The position numbers and the translations under genes are program-made. Below the pieces are notes generated by a model. It searched no databases, was not told the origin of the DNA, and saw nothing but the letters and a program-made list of their open reading frames with translations. A DNA stretch of 54,444 nt from Erythrobacter sp. SCN 62-14 (GTDB taxonomy: Bacteria; Pseudomonadota; Alphaproteobacteria; Sphingomonadales; Sphingomonadaceae). Shown one piece after another: positions 41,140-49,018 of the stretch; position 1 is the stretch's first letter, and each line of letters starts with the position of its first letter. Where the stretch lies: assembly GCA_001724215.1 (NCBI GenBank), contig MEDW01000006.1:1-54444 (forward strand), written 5' to 3'.

Positions 41140-41697
41140 CTAATCAGCAGGGATCACCACCAGACCGGGGCGTTCGATGCGGGCACGCAGAGGATCGGCC
41201 TTGCGCGAAGTGCGCACAAAGATCCATTCCCCCACAGCGCCGCTTTCGGTCGCCTCGCCCGGCTGCTGCACCGAAAAACCGCGCCCGCGCACCATGATGG
41301 TAACAGCATCCCCGCGCTTGATCGCAGGGGCAGCAGCGCTGAAGCGAGTGGCAGCGGCAGGACCAGAAGGCGGCGCAACCGCGACAAAAATGCGCCACGG
41401 GTTTGGCCCGGCAGTGCATTCCACCTTGACGCTGCTGCGAGCAGGGGTGTGCCAATCGAGCGCAAGGGGCGCGGCGCAGGCCGCCAGGCGAAGGCGCGGA
41501 TCGGCTGGCTGGCGTGCACCGCCGGGCTCACCCGGCAGAGCACCGGTGAAATTGGTGATCGCACGATCGATCTCTGCTGGGCTGATCGTGGCAGCAGGAA
41601 ACGGCGAGGCAGCCGCCGAACCGGCCAGCACCGCGACACAAGCACTCGGCAACAAACAGCAGCGGGCCAGTCGGCGCAGGAGGGGGGCATGGAACAT
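41140..41697 (-). CDS. flgA: flagellar P-ring assembly chaperone FlgA
   Basis: A 185-residue periplasmic protein that assists FlgI ring assembly. A signal peptide (LARCCLLPSACVAVLAGSAAA) is followed by an N-terminal domain with two cysteines (LRLAACAAPL and KVECTAGPNPWRIFVAV) and the C-terminal SAF domain: AIKRGDAVTIMVRGRGFSVQQPGEATESGAVGE. These are characteristic FlgA features. ATG 41697 is 40 bases from a consensus sigma-54 site. Its client FlgI is encoded at 47595. Confidence 0.88.
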   Translation of the reverse strand: MFHAPLLRRLARCCLLPSACVAVLAGSAAASPFPAATISPAEIDRAITNFTGALPGEPGGARQPADPRLRLAACAAPLALDWHTPARSSVKVECTAGPNPWRIFVAVAPPSGPAAATRFSAAAPAIKRGDAVTIMVRGRGFSVQQPGEATESGAVGEWIFVRTSRKADPLRARIERPGLVVIPAD

Positions 41698-41736
41698 GGG
41701 TCAAGATCCGTTATTCGGGGTTTACCCTCACCGAAT

Positions 41737-41752
41737 AGCAAAGATCGTGCCA
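41737..41752 (-). promoter_or_regulatory. sigma-54 promoter of flgA-flgM-flgN
   Basis: Read on the minus strand: TGGCACG-ATCT-TTGCT, a full match to the sigma-54 consensus, 40 bases before the flgA start. Only the four spacer bases differ from the site at 40330. Confidence 0.9.
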
Positions 41753-41877
41753 AGGCCTCACTTATGATGAAGCGCGTTGCGCTTTCCTCAGACCTTGCGC
41801 CCTGCCCCCTTAACCTCTCCGGCCAGCCACCACATCCTGTTGGTTTCATTGCTGGCCGGGCCGCAAGAGCCTCGGTT

Positions 41878-42333
41878 CTACTGATCGGACGGGACCGGCT
41901 CGGTCAGAGTGTCATAGGCGAGGCTGGCATAAAGATCGCTTTCTTCGCCTCGCGTGAGAATGGTGCGCACAGCAAGCTTGCTGGCGGCAGCCTGGCGCGC
42001 CAGCGCGCTCGCTTCGGCCCAGGCGGCAGCCTCTTTGCCGGGCGTGTAGTGGGCAAAGATCGTCAACGTGGCGCGCGGATCATTGGGTTGTCCGGCCAGC
42101 CATTCCTCCAGCGACGGCCCGCCCGCCACGGGACGGTAAAGCGCCTGTGCCGGCGCGACCGCCGCTTCTGCGACAACCTGCCGCGACCCGCCGCGCGCAG
42201 CCGCCATCACGCCGGGATCAGCCTCGCGTTCATCCTCGCCCAAACCCGTGAGCGTGATGAGAAACAAGATCAGCGCGAGATCAGCCAGAATAAGCGGCCA
42301 GCTCGGTCGGCGGCCTGCCATCAGCGCGCTCAT
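41878..42333 (-). CDS. single-TM partner of the MotA/ExbB-like protein
   Basis: A 151-residue membrane-anchored protein with one hydrophobic segment (about residues 12-30, LILADLALILFLITLTGLG) that carries an aspartate near its start. That placement is where ExbD, TolR and MotB keep the proton-carrying aspartate. The periplasmic part includes ATLTIFAHYTPGKEAAAWAEASALARQAA and VRTILTRG. This could be a strongly reduced or diverged OmpA-like module, but the MotB peptidoglycan-binding signature is not recognisable. Its ATG overlaps the upstream stop (TAATG). I infer a stator-like or ExbD-like subunit of unknown duty. Confidence 0.6.
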   Translation of the reverse strand: MSALMAGRRPSWPLILADLALILFLITLTGLGEDEREADPGVMAAARGGSRQVVAEAAVAPAQALYRPVAGGPSLEEWLAGQPNDPRATLTIFAHYTPGKEAAAWAEASALARQAAASKLAVRTILTRGEESDLYASLAYDTLTEPVPSDQ

Positions 42334-43028
42334 TACGCGACCTCCAGCAGCACAGTTTGCGGCTGCAACGGCCCCATTGGGCGCGAGCGCGGCAATTGGC
42401 TTTCAAACCAGCGGGCAAGCCGCACGCGGGCCATATCTTCGGCGCGCGCCCGACGCGCCAGCGCATTGGCCAATGGCAAGCACACCAGATGGGCAAACAG
42501 CAGGCCATAAAGCGTCGAGACCACTGCACCGGCAATCGCGCTGGCAGTGGCCTGCGCCATGCCGCTGCCAAGCGAGGGCGCCAGATGTGTGATCGCGTAT
42601 AGCGTGCCGACCAGCCCGAACACCGGCGCATGATCCGCCGCCAGACGCCACAAGCTGACGCCAGCGCTGATCTGCGCTTTGGCCAGCGCCCGCTGATCCG
42701 TCCAAACCTCTTTCCGGACAGCCTCCTCGCCCATGCGCAGATAGGCATTCACCAGCGAGGCCAGAGCCGGGTCAGGCGGCAAAGGTGGTTCAGCGCCATG
42801 CCGCCCCCGCAACCTTACGGCGTGGACCACCCGCGCCAGCGCCGAACGATTGGCCGCTTCGTCCAATCCGCGCCCAAGCAAGGCAAGCGTCGCTTTCAGC
42901 CCCGCGCGCATATCGGCCCAGCCCTTGCTCAGCGCACTGGCCAACAGCGTGCCGCCGATCACCAGCGCCAAGGCGTGCGCGTCGAACAGGGAAAAGCTCT
43001 CCACGGCCATCAATCCCGGCTCGCCCAT
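42333..43028 (-). CDS. MotA/TolQ/ExbB-family proton channel protein
   Basis: A 231-residue inner-membrane protein with three or four hydrophobic segments: ALALVIGGTLLASALSK near the start, then APVFGLVGTLYAITHLAPSL and AIAGAVVSTLYGLLFAHLVCLPLANALA near the end. The APvFGLvGTL and GAvvsTLYGLLfAhlv..PlAnAL blocks are those of PomA/MotA-type stators rather than of the MotA at 51329, which has a different form (LPALGIVAAVLGIIKTM). I use ATG 43028 because AAAGGAAG precedes it; ATG 43049 is the alternative. It sits divergently from flgB. Confidence 0.8.
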   Translation of the reverse strand: MGEPGLMAVESFSLFDAHALALVIGGTLLASALSKGWADMRAGLKATLALLGRGLDEAANRSALARVVHAVRLRGRHGAEPPLPPDPALASLVNAYLRMGEEAVRKEVWTDQRALAKAQISAGVSLWRLAADHAPVFGLVGTLYAITHLAPSLGSGMAQATASAIAGAVVSTLYGLLFAHLVCLPLANALARRARAEDMARVRLARWFESQLPRSRPMGPLQPQTVLLEVA

Positions 43029-43213
43029 CACCACTCTTCCTTTCCGCATGAGTGACCCTTGCTTCCCAGAACGGCGGCGAGCCGATGGGATTAAGGCGAT
43101 TGATCACAGCGGCAAGTCCTTGCCCCATCATCCAAAGGCCATGCGGCAAGGGCGGCAAGGCTTTGCCGCCTGTCGGCTCTGCTCCCGACCCGCTGCGAGC
43201 GCGCTGCGGCAAT

Positions 43214-43229
43214 TGGCACGCTTTGTGCT
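43214..43229 (+). promoter_or_regulatory. sigma-54 promoter of the flgB operon
   Basis: TGGCACG-CTTT-GTGCT: all seven bases of the -24 block match and the -12 block has one mismatch to TTGCW; GG and GC are ten bases apart. It lies 65 bases before the flgB start and should drive flgBCDEFGHIJKL and possibly motAB. Confidence 0.8.
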
Positions 43230-43293
43230 CTCCCGCAGGGTGACCCGCGTCACAACGCCGTGATGCAGACCAATGAACAGGAGCATGCTTGCC

Positions 43294-43665
43294 GTGACCA
43301 CAAGTGCAGTGAACACTCGGCTGTTCGGAATTCATGGCGCAGCGCTCGAAGTGCGCTCGCAGCGCATGGGGCTGATCGCCTCGAACATCGCCAATGCGGC
43401 CACGCCCGGCTTCAAGGCGCGCGATGTCGATTTTGATGCCGCCTTGCGCGCGCGGCTCGATAGCGGCGCCGCAGGCGCTCCTGCCGCGAACGAGGCGGCG
43501 GGCCTCACCTATCGCCGCCCCACCATGCAATCACTGGATGGCAACACAGTCGAACTCGCTCGCGAACAGGTCGCCTTTGCCGAAAACGCGCTCTCCTACA
43601 GCGCCTCGCTGACCTTTGTGCAGGGGCGCATCAACACCATCACCCGTGCGATCAAGGGAGAATAG
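43294..43665 (+). CDS. flgB: flagellar basal-body rod protein FlgB
   Basis: Proximal rod subunit. The FlgBCFGE N-terminal signature is clear: GAALEVRSQRMGLIASNIANAATPGFKARDVDFD, followed by a disordered middle and the C-terminal helix VAFAENALSYSASLTFVQGRINTITRAIKGE. I prefer GTG 43294 because AGGAG lies ten bases upstream; ATG 43273 in the same frame has no ribosome site. Length is 123 residues. First gene of the plus-strand rod-hook operon, with flgC six bases later. Confidence 0.9.
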   Translation: MTTSAVNTRLFGIHGAALEVRSQRMGLIASNIANAATPGFKARDVDFDAALRARLDSGAAGAPAANEAAGLTYRRPTMQSLDGNTVELAREQVAFAENALSYSASLTFVQGRINTITRAIKGE

Positions 43666-43670
43666 CCGCC

Positions 43671-44081
43671 GTGCCTGACACCCCCCGGATGACCCTGTTC
43701 AGCCTCACCGAACGCGCCATGTCGGCGCAGATGGTGCGCATGAATGCAGCGACCAGCAACCTCGCCAATGCCGGCGCCGTCGCGCGCAAGGAAGGCGAGG
43801 CCTACCGCCCGATCCGCGCGGTTTTCGCCAGCGAACTCGACCGCGCAAGCGGCATGGCAAGCGTCAGCGCAGGGGCGATGCAACGCGCCGATGTGGCGCC
43901 GGTCAAGCGCTATGATCCCGGCCACCCGCTCGCCGATGCAGATGGCAATGTGTGGGAAGCGGCCGTCGATGAGACGGCCGAGATGGTCGAGATCATGGAA
44001 AGCGCCCGGCAATATCAGAACCTCGTGCAGGCGCTGCAAACCGCCAAGCAATTGATGCTCGAAACCTTGAGGAGCGAATAA
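43671..44081 (+). CDS. flgC: flagellar basal-body rod protein FlgC
   Basis: Proximal rod protein of 136 residues. The N-terminal helix has the pattern [32 protein letters not shown], and the middle [44 protein letters not shown] is the FlgC hallmark (YdPsHPdAd..GyV). GTG 43671 follows GGGAGAA in the end of flgB. It is packed between flgB and flgD with gaps of five and two bases. Confidence 0.92.
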   Translation: MPDTPRMTLFSLTERAMSAQMVRMNAATSNLANAGAVARKEGEAYRPIRAVFASELDRASGMASVSAGAMQRADVAPVKRYDPGHPLADADGNVWEAAVDETAEMVEIMESARQYQNLVQALQTAKQLMLETLRSE

Positions 44082-44083
44082 TC

Positions 44084-44428
44084 ATGGAAATCACCCCTGC
44101 GTCTGGCCCGGCTGCGCTTGACCGGCTGAACACCCCCTCGCGGCCCAGCAGCACGGGCGGGCTTGGCTCCTTGGGTCAGGCCGATTTCCTGCGACTGCTC
44201 ACAACGCAATTGCAGTTTCAGGACCCGCTCGAACCGGTCAAGAACGAAGCGATGCTCGCCCAGATGGCACAATTTTCCGCGCTGGCTGCCAAAACCGAAA
44301 GCGCCAGCACGCTCGCGCAGATTTCAGGCCAACTTGATCGCCTGATCGCAGCCCAGGAAGCCGCCGCTCAAGCCGCTGCCGAAGCGGCCGCAGCAGCAGC
44401 AGCAGCAGCGCAAACGCCTACACCCTGA
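44084..44428 (+). CDS. flgD: short hook-cap protein FlgD
   Basis: Scaffold that caps the growing hook. Only the conserved N-terminal part is present: [43 protein letters not shown], followed by a helix and a C-terminal run of Ala/Glu/Gln (encoded largely by GCA repeats) and the end TPTP. Many FlgD proteins have over 200 residues, with additional Tudor-like and FnIII-like domains; at 114 residues this one has neither. The adjacent hook gene is also short, so both may have been reduced together. Confidence 0.88.
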   Translation: MEITPASGPAALDRLNTPSRPSSTGGLGSLGQADFLRLLTTQLQFQDPLEPVKNEAMLAQMAQFSALAAKTESASTLAQISGQLDRLIAAQEAAAQAAAEAAAAAAAAAQTPTP

Positions 44429-44463
44429 CCCCCCCCCTTACCCCACAGCAAAGGAACACCTGC

Positions 44464-45276
44464 ATGGCCTTCTTCACGTCCTTAAGCGGTATGCGCAACG
44501 CCGAGACCAACCTGCGCGTCATCGCCCACAACATCGCCAATGCCGAAACCACCGGGTTCAAGCGTTCGAGCGCGCAATTTGCCGATCTGGTGGCGAGCGG
44601 CACCAGCACCGACCCGCGCCGCACCGCCGGGATCGGCTCGACTGTCGCCGCCATCACCCAGGACTTCGCATTGGGGCCGATTGAACAGACCGGGCGCAGC
44701 CTCGATCTGTCGATCAATGGCGGGGGCTTTTTCGCGGTCACCGATCCGGTTTCGGGCGAGACCAGCTTCACCCGCAATGGCCGCATGGAAATCACCGTCA
44801 CCGGCGCGCTCCAGGATTCGCTGGGCGCAGCCTTGCAGGCCTTCCCGGTCGATGCAGCGGGCAATCCGACCGCAGCGGTTCCGGCCAATGTCACCATCCC
44901 GCTGGTCAATGGCGGCGGGGCGGAATTGTCCAACGTCACGATCAACAATCGCGGGCTGATTGTGGCTGCCTTCAGCGACGGGACGACCGAGCCGATCGGC
45001 ATGGTGGCGCTTGCCAATTTTGCCGCCCCCAATGGCCTGCGGGCGATTGGCCAGACCCGCTGGCAGGCGACCGGCGAGAGCGGCGCGCCGGCTTTTGGCA
45101 ATCCAGGCATCGGCAATTACGGCCAACTGCTCTCGGGCGCGCTCGAACGCTCGAATGTTGATCTGGCGGGCGAGATGGTCGCGCTGCTGACCGCGCAGCG
45201 CAATTTCCAGGCCAATGCGCGCGCCATCGATACCGCAACGCAGATCACCCAGACCGTGTTGAACCTGCGCCAGTAA
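44464..45276 (+). CDS. flgE: short flagellar hook protein FlgE
   Basis: Position between flgD and flgF identifies it as the hook subunit. N-terminal MAFFTSLSGMRNAETNLRVIAHNIANAETTGFKRSSAQF and C-terminal YGQLLSGALERSNVDLAGEMVALLTAQRNFQANARAIDTATQITQTVLNLRQ are the coiled-coil ends shared by hook and rod proteins. The SINGGGFFAVTDP..GETSFTRNGRMEI segment starts the D1 domain. At 270 residues it is well below usual FlgE (about 400 or more) and close to FlgG length, so the outer D2 region of the hook is probably missing or minimal. Confidence 0.85.
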   Translation: MAFFTSLSGMRNAETNLRVIAHNIANAETTGFKRSSAQFADLVASGTSTDPRRTAGIGSTVAAITQDFALGPIEQTGRSLDLSINGGGFFAVTDPVSGETSFTRNGRMEITVTGALQDSLGAALQAFPVDAAGNPTAAVPANVTIPLVNGGGAELSNVTINNRGLIVAAFSDGTTEPIGMVALANFAAPNGLRAIGQTRWQATGESGAPAFGNPGIGNYGQLLSGALERSNVDLAGEMVALLTAQRNFQANARAIDTATQITQTVLNLRQ

Positions 45277-45289
45277 GGGGCCCTAAACC

Positions 45290-46063
45290 ATGGACCGCCT
45301 GATCTACACCGCGCTTTCCGCGATGGATGCCGCAATGCATCGCCAGCGCGCTATCGCCAACAACCTTTCAAACGCCTCGACGCCGGGCTTTCGCAAGGAA
45401 GTCTTTGCCGTGCTGCCTGCCACCTTGCGCAACACCCCCGATGGTTCGTGGGTGGAGGCGCGGGCGCTGGCACGCGGCAATGTGCGCGGTGCGGATATGG
45501 CAGGCGGCAAGATCAACGCCACTGGCCAGCCGCTCGATATCGCGGTCGATGGCAATGCGCTGATCGCCTTTCAGGCTCCGGGCGGCGTGGGCGAGGTCTA
45601 TTCACGGCGCGGCGATTTGCGGGTTGCGCCATCGGGCCTCTTGGAAAATGGCGAAGGGCTGCCGGTGCTGGGCGAGGATGGCACGCCGATCACCACACCG
45701 CCCGGCTTTGCCCTGTCGATCGCGCCCGATGGCGCTGTGCTGGCCCGCGATCCGGCAGCCCCTGCCATTGAACCGCCTGAAACCATTGGCCGGATCAAGC
45801 TGGTCTCGCCCGAAGGCAGCCAGTTGGTGAAAGGCATCGACAGCTTTCTGAAGGTGCCGGATGGCGCAGGCGGCAGCGGCGTCTTGCCGCCTGACCCGAC
45901 CGCGCGCGTCACGCCCGGGGCGCTTGAGGCTTCCAATGTCGAGACCGCCGAAACGCTGGTCGCCATGATCGATGCCCAGCGCGCCTTTGAACAGCGCGCG
46001 AAAATCATCCGCACTGCAGGCGAGTTGGATGAAGCCGCCAGCCGCTTGATGTCGCTGCGTTAA
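45290..46063 (+). CDS. flgF: flagellar rod protein FlgF
   Basis: Proximal rod protein of 257 residues. It begins MDRLIYTALSAMDAAMHRQRAIANNLSNASTPGFRKE, the FlgF version of the rod N-terminus, continues with LDIAVDGNALIAFQAPGGVGEVYSRRGDLRV, and ends with VTPGALEASNVETAETLVAMIDAQRAFEQRAKIIRTAGELDEAASRLMSLR. Its gene lies 13 bases after flgE and 22 before flgG. Assignment rests on order and on the degraded NLaN/TpGF motifs. Confidence 0.92.
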   Translation: MDRLIYTALSAMDAAMHRQRAIANNLSNASTPGFRKEVFAVLPATLRNTPDGSWVEARALARGNVRGADMAGGKINATGQPLDIAVDGNALIAFQAPGGVGEVYSRRGDLRVAPSGLLENGEGLPVLGEDGTPITTPPGFALSIAPDGAVLARDPAAPAIEPPETIGRIKLVSPEGSQLVKGIDSFLKVPDGAGGSGVLPPDPTARVTPGALEASNVETAETLVAMIDAQRAFEQRAKIIRTAGELDEAASRLMSLR

Positions 46064-46085
46064 ACCCCGTCAAAGGACCATTAAA

Positions 46086-46877
46086 ATGCCCAATTCCGCT
46101 CTTAATGTCGCGCGCACTGGCCTTGAAGCGCAAGACGCCCGCATCCGTGTGATTGCCAACAACCTTGCCAATATCGGCACCACCGGCTTCAAACGCGACC
46201 GGGTGGATTTTGCCACGCTCGCCTATCAGGAAAAGCGGGTGGCCGGGCAGCAATCCACCGCGCAAACCCAATATGCGGTGGGTCTTAATCTCGGAACCGG
46301 GGTGCAGGTGCAGGGCACCAGCCGCATCGAGACGCAGGGCAATCTCAACGCGACCGGCAAGCCGTTTGATATTGCGCTTGATGGGCCGGGCTATTTCCAG
46401 GTGGAATTGCCACCCAATGGCGAGATCGGCTTTACCCGCGCCGGCAATTTCACGCTCTCGCCTGAAGGCCAGCTGATTACATCGCAAGGCTTTCCGATCA
46501 CGCCGCCGGTGCAGATCCCCTTGGATGCAACCACCATCACCATTGGGCAGGACGGGATCATCACCGCCGTGACAGCAGCTGCGCCCGAACCTGTCCAATT
46601 GGGCGAGTTGGTGGTGGCCAGCTTCGTGAACCCTGCGGGCCTGCGCGCCATCGGGGACAATTTCCTCGTTGAAACCGCCGCCAGCGGACCGGCCCAGATC
46701 GGCCCGGCGGCACAGGAAGGGCGCGGGCGCGTGCGGCAGGGGATGCTGGAGGCATCCAACGTCAATGTCGTCGAAGAACTCGTCGAAATGATCGAGGCCC
46801 AGCGTGCCTATGAGATCAATTCCAAGATGGTGAGCGCGGTCGATGAAATGCTGCGCAACGCCAACCAGACGCTGTGA
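46086..46877 (+). CDS. flgG: flagellar distal rod protein FlgG
   Basis: Distal rod subunit of 263 residues. Motifs: ARTGLEAQDARIRVIANNLANIGTTGFKRDRVDFATLAYQ at the N-terminus, LNATGKPFDIALDGPGYFQVELPPNGEIGFTRAGNFTLSPEGQL in D1, and the conserved C-terminal GRVRQGMLEASNVNVVEELVEMIEAQRAYEINSKMVSAVDEML. Length and motifs are standard. Its TGA overlaps the flgH start (TGATG), so translation is coupled to the L-ring gene. Confidence 0.95.
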   Translation: MPNSALNVARTGLEAQDARIRVIANNLANIGTTGFKRDRVDFATLAYQEKRVAGQQSTAQTQYAVGLNLGTGVQVQGTSRIETQGNLNATGKPFDIALDGPGYFQVELPPNGEIGFTRAGNFTLSPEGQLITSQGFPITPPVQIPLDATTITIGQDGIITAVTAAAPEPVQLGELVVASFVNPAGLRAIGDNFLVETAASGPAQIGPAAQEGRGRVRQGMLEASNVNVVEELVEMIEAQRAYEINSKMVSAVDEMLRNANQTL

Positions 46878-47578
46878 TGAACAGGCCCGCCATGAAACCG
46901 GCCGCGGTTCTTACAGCGCTCAGCGCCTTTGCTTTGGCAGGCTGCATGGGCGGCATGGAAGGCTCGCGCCCTCGGCCCGAATTTACGTCACCGCCCCCAC
47001 CGCCGCTGGCGGCCAACAGCGATCCGGCCAATCTGCCAGCCAATGGCGGCGCGATTTTCCAGCCTGCACAAGGCTATTCCGGCCTGCATGTGGGCGCGCG
47101 CGCGCGGATGCTGGGCGATATGCTGACGATTGTGCTGGTGGAATCCACCACCACCCAGAAAAGCGCCAGCGGGCAGACCCGGCGCGATGGCAGTTTTTCA
47201 ATCACCCCGCCTGCCAGCGGCCCCTTGAGCTTTTTGAACCCCGAAGCCCTTAAAGCTGCCAGCGAAGGGTCGTTCAGAGGACAGGGTAACGCAGCCCAGC
47301 AAAGCCGCCTCAATGGAGCGATCGCTGTCACCATCACCGCGGTCTATCCCAACGGGACAGCCGATGTGGTGGGCGAAAAACAGCTCGCGCTCTCCCAGGG
47401 CGAGGAATGGGTGCAATTTGCCGGGCGCGTGCGGCTGATTGATGTCGATGCGAACAATCGCGTCTTCTCCAATCAGGTCGCCAATGCGCGGATGATCTAT
47501 TCGGGCCGGGGGGCGATCCAGCAGGCGAGCCGTCCGGGCTGGCTGTCACGCTTTTTCGGCGCAATTTCGCCGTTTTGA
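46877..47578 (+). CDS. flgH: flagellar L-ring lipoprotein FlgH
   Basis: Forms the outer-membrane L ring. A signal with lipobox FALAGC (cysteine at about residue 20) is followed by a Pro-rich tether and the FlgH core: RMLGDMLTIVLVESTTTQKSASG, GQGNAAQQSRLNGAIAVTITAVYPNGTADVVGEKQLALSQGEEWVQFAGRVR and NRVFSNQVANARMIYSGRG. Length of 233 residues is typical. I use ATG 46877; a GTG three bases upstream is possible. It precedes flgI by 16 bases. Confidence 0.93.
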   Translation: MNRPAMKPAAVLTALSAFALAGCMGGMEGSRPRPEFTSPPPPPLAANSDPANLPANGGAIFQPAQGYSGLHVGARARMLGDMLTIVLVESTTTQKSASGQTRRDGSFSITPPASGPLSFLNPEALKAASEGSFRGQGNAAQQSRLNGAIAVTITAVYPNGTADVVGEKQLALSQGEEWVQFAGRVRLIDVDANNRVFSNQVANARMIYSGRGAIQQASRPGWLSRFFGAISPF

Positions 47579-47594
47579 GGAAGGGAGCAGGCAA

Positions 47595-48689
47595 ATGAAA
47601 CACTGGACTTGGCTCCTTTTGCTGGTGGCTGCACTCCTGCCCGCGCCCGCCATGGCCGAACGCATCCGCGATCTTGGCCAATTCGAAGGCCTGCGCGCCA
47701 ACCAATTGACCGGCTACGGCGTGGTCGTTGGCCTGCAAGGGACCGGCGATGACAATCTGCAATATGTCACCCAAGCCATGCGCGGCGTGTCCGAAAGGCT
47801 CGGCCTGCAATTGCCGCCCGGCGTCAGCCCCAATCTGCGCAACGCGGCCGCTGTGATCGTGACGGCGGAACTGCCCGCCTTTGCCAAGCCCGGCCAGCGC
47901 ATCGACATCACCATTGCTGCGATCGGCCAGGCGCGTTCCTTGCGCGGCGGCTCGCTCATCCTCACGCCGCTGGTGGGGGCTGATGGGCAGGTCTATGCCA
48001 TGGCACAGGGCAATGTCGCCGTCGGCGGGCTGGGCGCCAATGCGCGCGATGGATCACAAGTGGCGATCAACGTGCCCACTGTCGGCCGCATCGCGGATGG
48101 AGCGACAGTCGAGCGCGCGGTGGCGACCGGATTTGACCGCGAAGGCACCTTGCGCTTCAATCTTCACAACGCCGATTTCCTCACCGCTGCGCGCGTGCGC
48201 GATGCGATCAATATGCGCTTTCCCGGCACGGCCAGCATTGGTGATGGGGTGAGCATCGAACTCGCCCTGCCGTTTGGCAACGACGTGCGTTCGGGCCTCA
48301 TGGCCGAGATCGAGATGCTGCCTGTCACCCCTGCGCCAACAGCCGCGCGGGTGATTGTCAACAGCCGCACCGGCACGGTTGTCATCAACCAGTCCGTGCG
48401 CCTTGCCCCTGCTGCGATCAGCCACGGCAAGCTGGTGCTGCGGATCGATGAAAACCCGATGATTGTGCAGCCCGAACCCTTCTCGCGCGGGGTTACCGCC
48501 GTTGAAGAATCCAGCACCATCACTGTCGAACAGGAAGCGACCAGAGTAGCGCTAATGCCAGGGGCGGCGAACCTTTCGCAAATCGTTGACGCTCTCAATC
48601 TGCTCGGCGTGGGCGCAACCGATCTGATCGTGATCCTTGAAAGCCTGAAACAGGCAGGCTCCTTGCAAGCCGAAATGGTGGTGCTGTGA
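47595..48689 (+). CDS. flgI: flagellar P-ring protein FlgI
   Basis: Periplasmic P-ring subunit of 364 residues. The signal peptide (LLLLVAALLPAPAMA) is followed by the invariant ERIRDLGQFEGLRANQLTGYGVVVGLQGTGDD and later FAKPGQRIDITIAAIGQARSLRGGSLILTPLVGADGQVYAMAQG. The C-terminal VDALNLLGVGATDLIVILESLKQAGSLQAEMVVL is the usual end. GGAAGGGAG precedes ATG 47595. Its chaperone FlgA is encoded in the divergent arm. Confidence 0.96.
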   Translation: MKHWTWLLLLVAALLPAPAMAERIRDLGQFEGLRANQLTGYGVVVGLQGTGDDNLQYVTQAMRGVSERLGLQLPPGVSPNLRNAAAVIVTAELPAFAKPGQRIDITIAAIGQARSLRGGSLILTPLVGADGQVYAMAQGNVAVGGLGANARDGSQVAINVPTVGRIADGATVERAVATGFDREGTLRFNLHNADFLTAARVRDAINMRFPGTASIGDGVSIELALPFGNDVRSGLMAEIEMLPVTPAPTAARVIVNSRTGTVVINQSVRLAPAAISHGKLVLRIDENPMIVQPEPFSRGVTAVEESSTITVEQEATRVALMPGAANLSQIVDALNLLGVGATDLIVILESLKQAGSLQAEMVVL

Positions 48690-49018
48690 TGATCCCGGTC
48701 AACCCTCCACCACCGGGCCTGCCCCTGTCTGCGCACAAGGTTGCACCCCGACCGGCGCCCGCGCTCACCCCCGAACAGGCGCAATTGCGTAAAGCAGCCG
48801 AAGGCTTTGAAGCCTTTCTGCTGCGCAAAATGCTCGAAAGTGCGCGGTCGGCCTTTGCGCCGGACTCCACCCCGCTCACCGGCGGCGGGATGCAGCAATT
48901 CACCACGATGCGCGATGAACGCCTTGCCGAAATCGCCGCTTCGACCGGTGCCTTCGGGTTTGCCCGCAGCATCGAGGCACAGCTTGCGCAATATGCCACA
49001 CCTCAAGGAGATGCGTGA
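48689..49018 (+). CDS. flgJ: FlgJ-type rod assembly protein without muramidase
   Basis: A 109-residue protein corresponding only to the N-terminal rod-capping domain of FlgJ: KAAEGFEAFLLRKMLESARSAFA, TGGGMQQFTTMRDERLAEIAA and GFARSIEAQLAQY. The C-terminal peptidoglycan hydrolase domain of enterobacterial FlgJ is absent. Its function is probably provided by the separate transglycosylase at 39223-40272. ATG 48689 overlaps the flgI stop; its own stop overlaps flgK. Confidence 0.88.
   Translation: MIPVNPPPPGLPLSAHKVAPRPAPALTPEQAQLRKAAEGFEAFLLRKMLESARSAFAPDSTPLTGGGMQQFTTMRDERLAEIAASTGAFGFARSIEAQLAQYATPQGDA

Noticed and set aside
43112-43128. Sigma-54 promoter for the MotA-like pair
   Set aside because: Only GG-N10-GC and TTGC fit on the minus strand; four of the seven -24 block bases are wrong.
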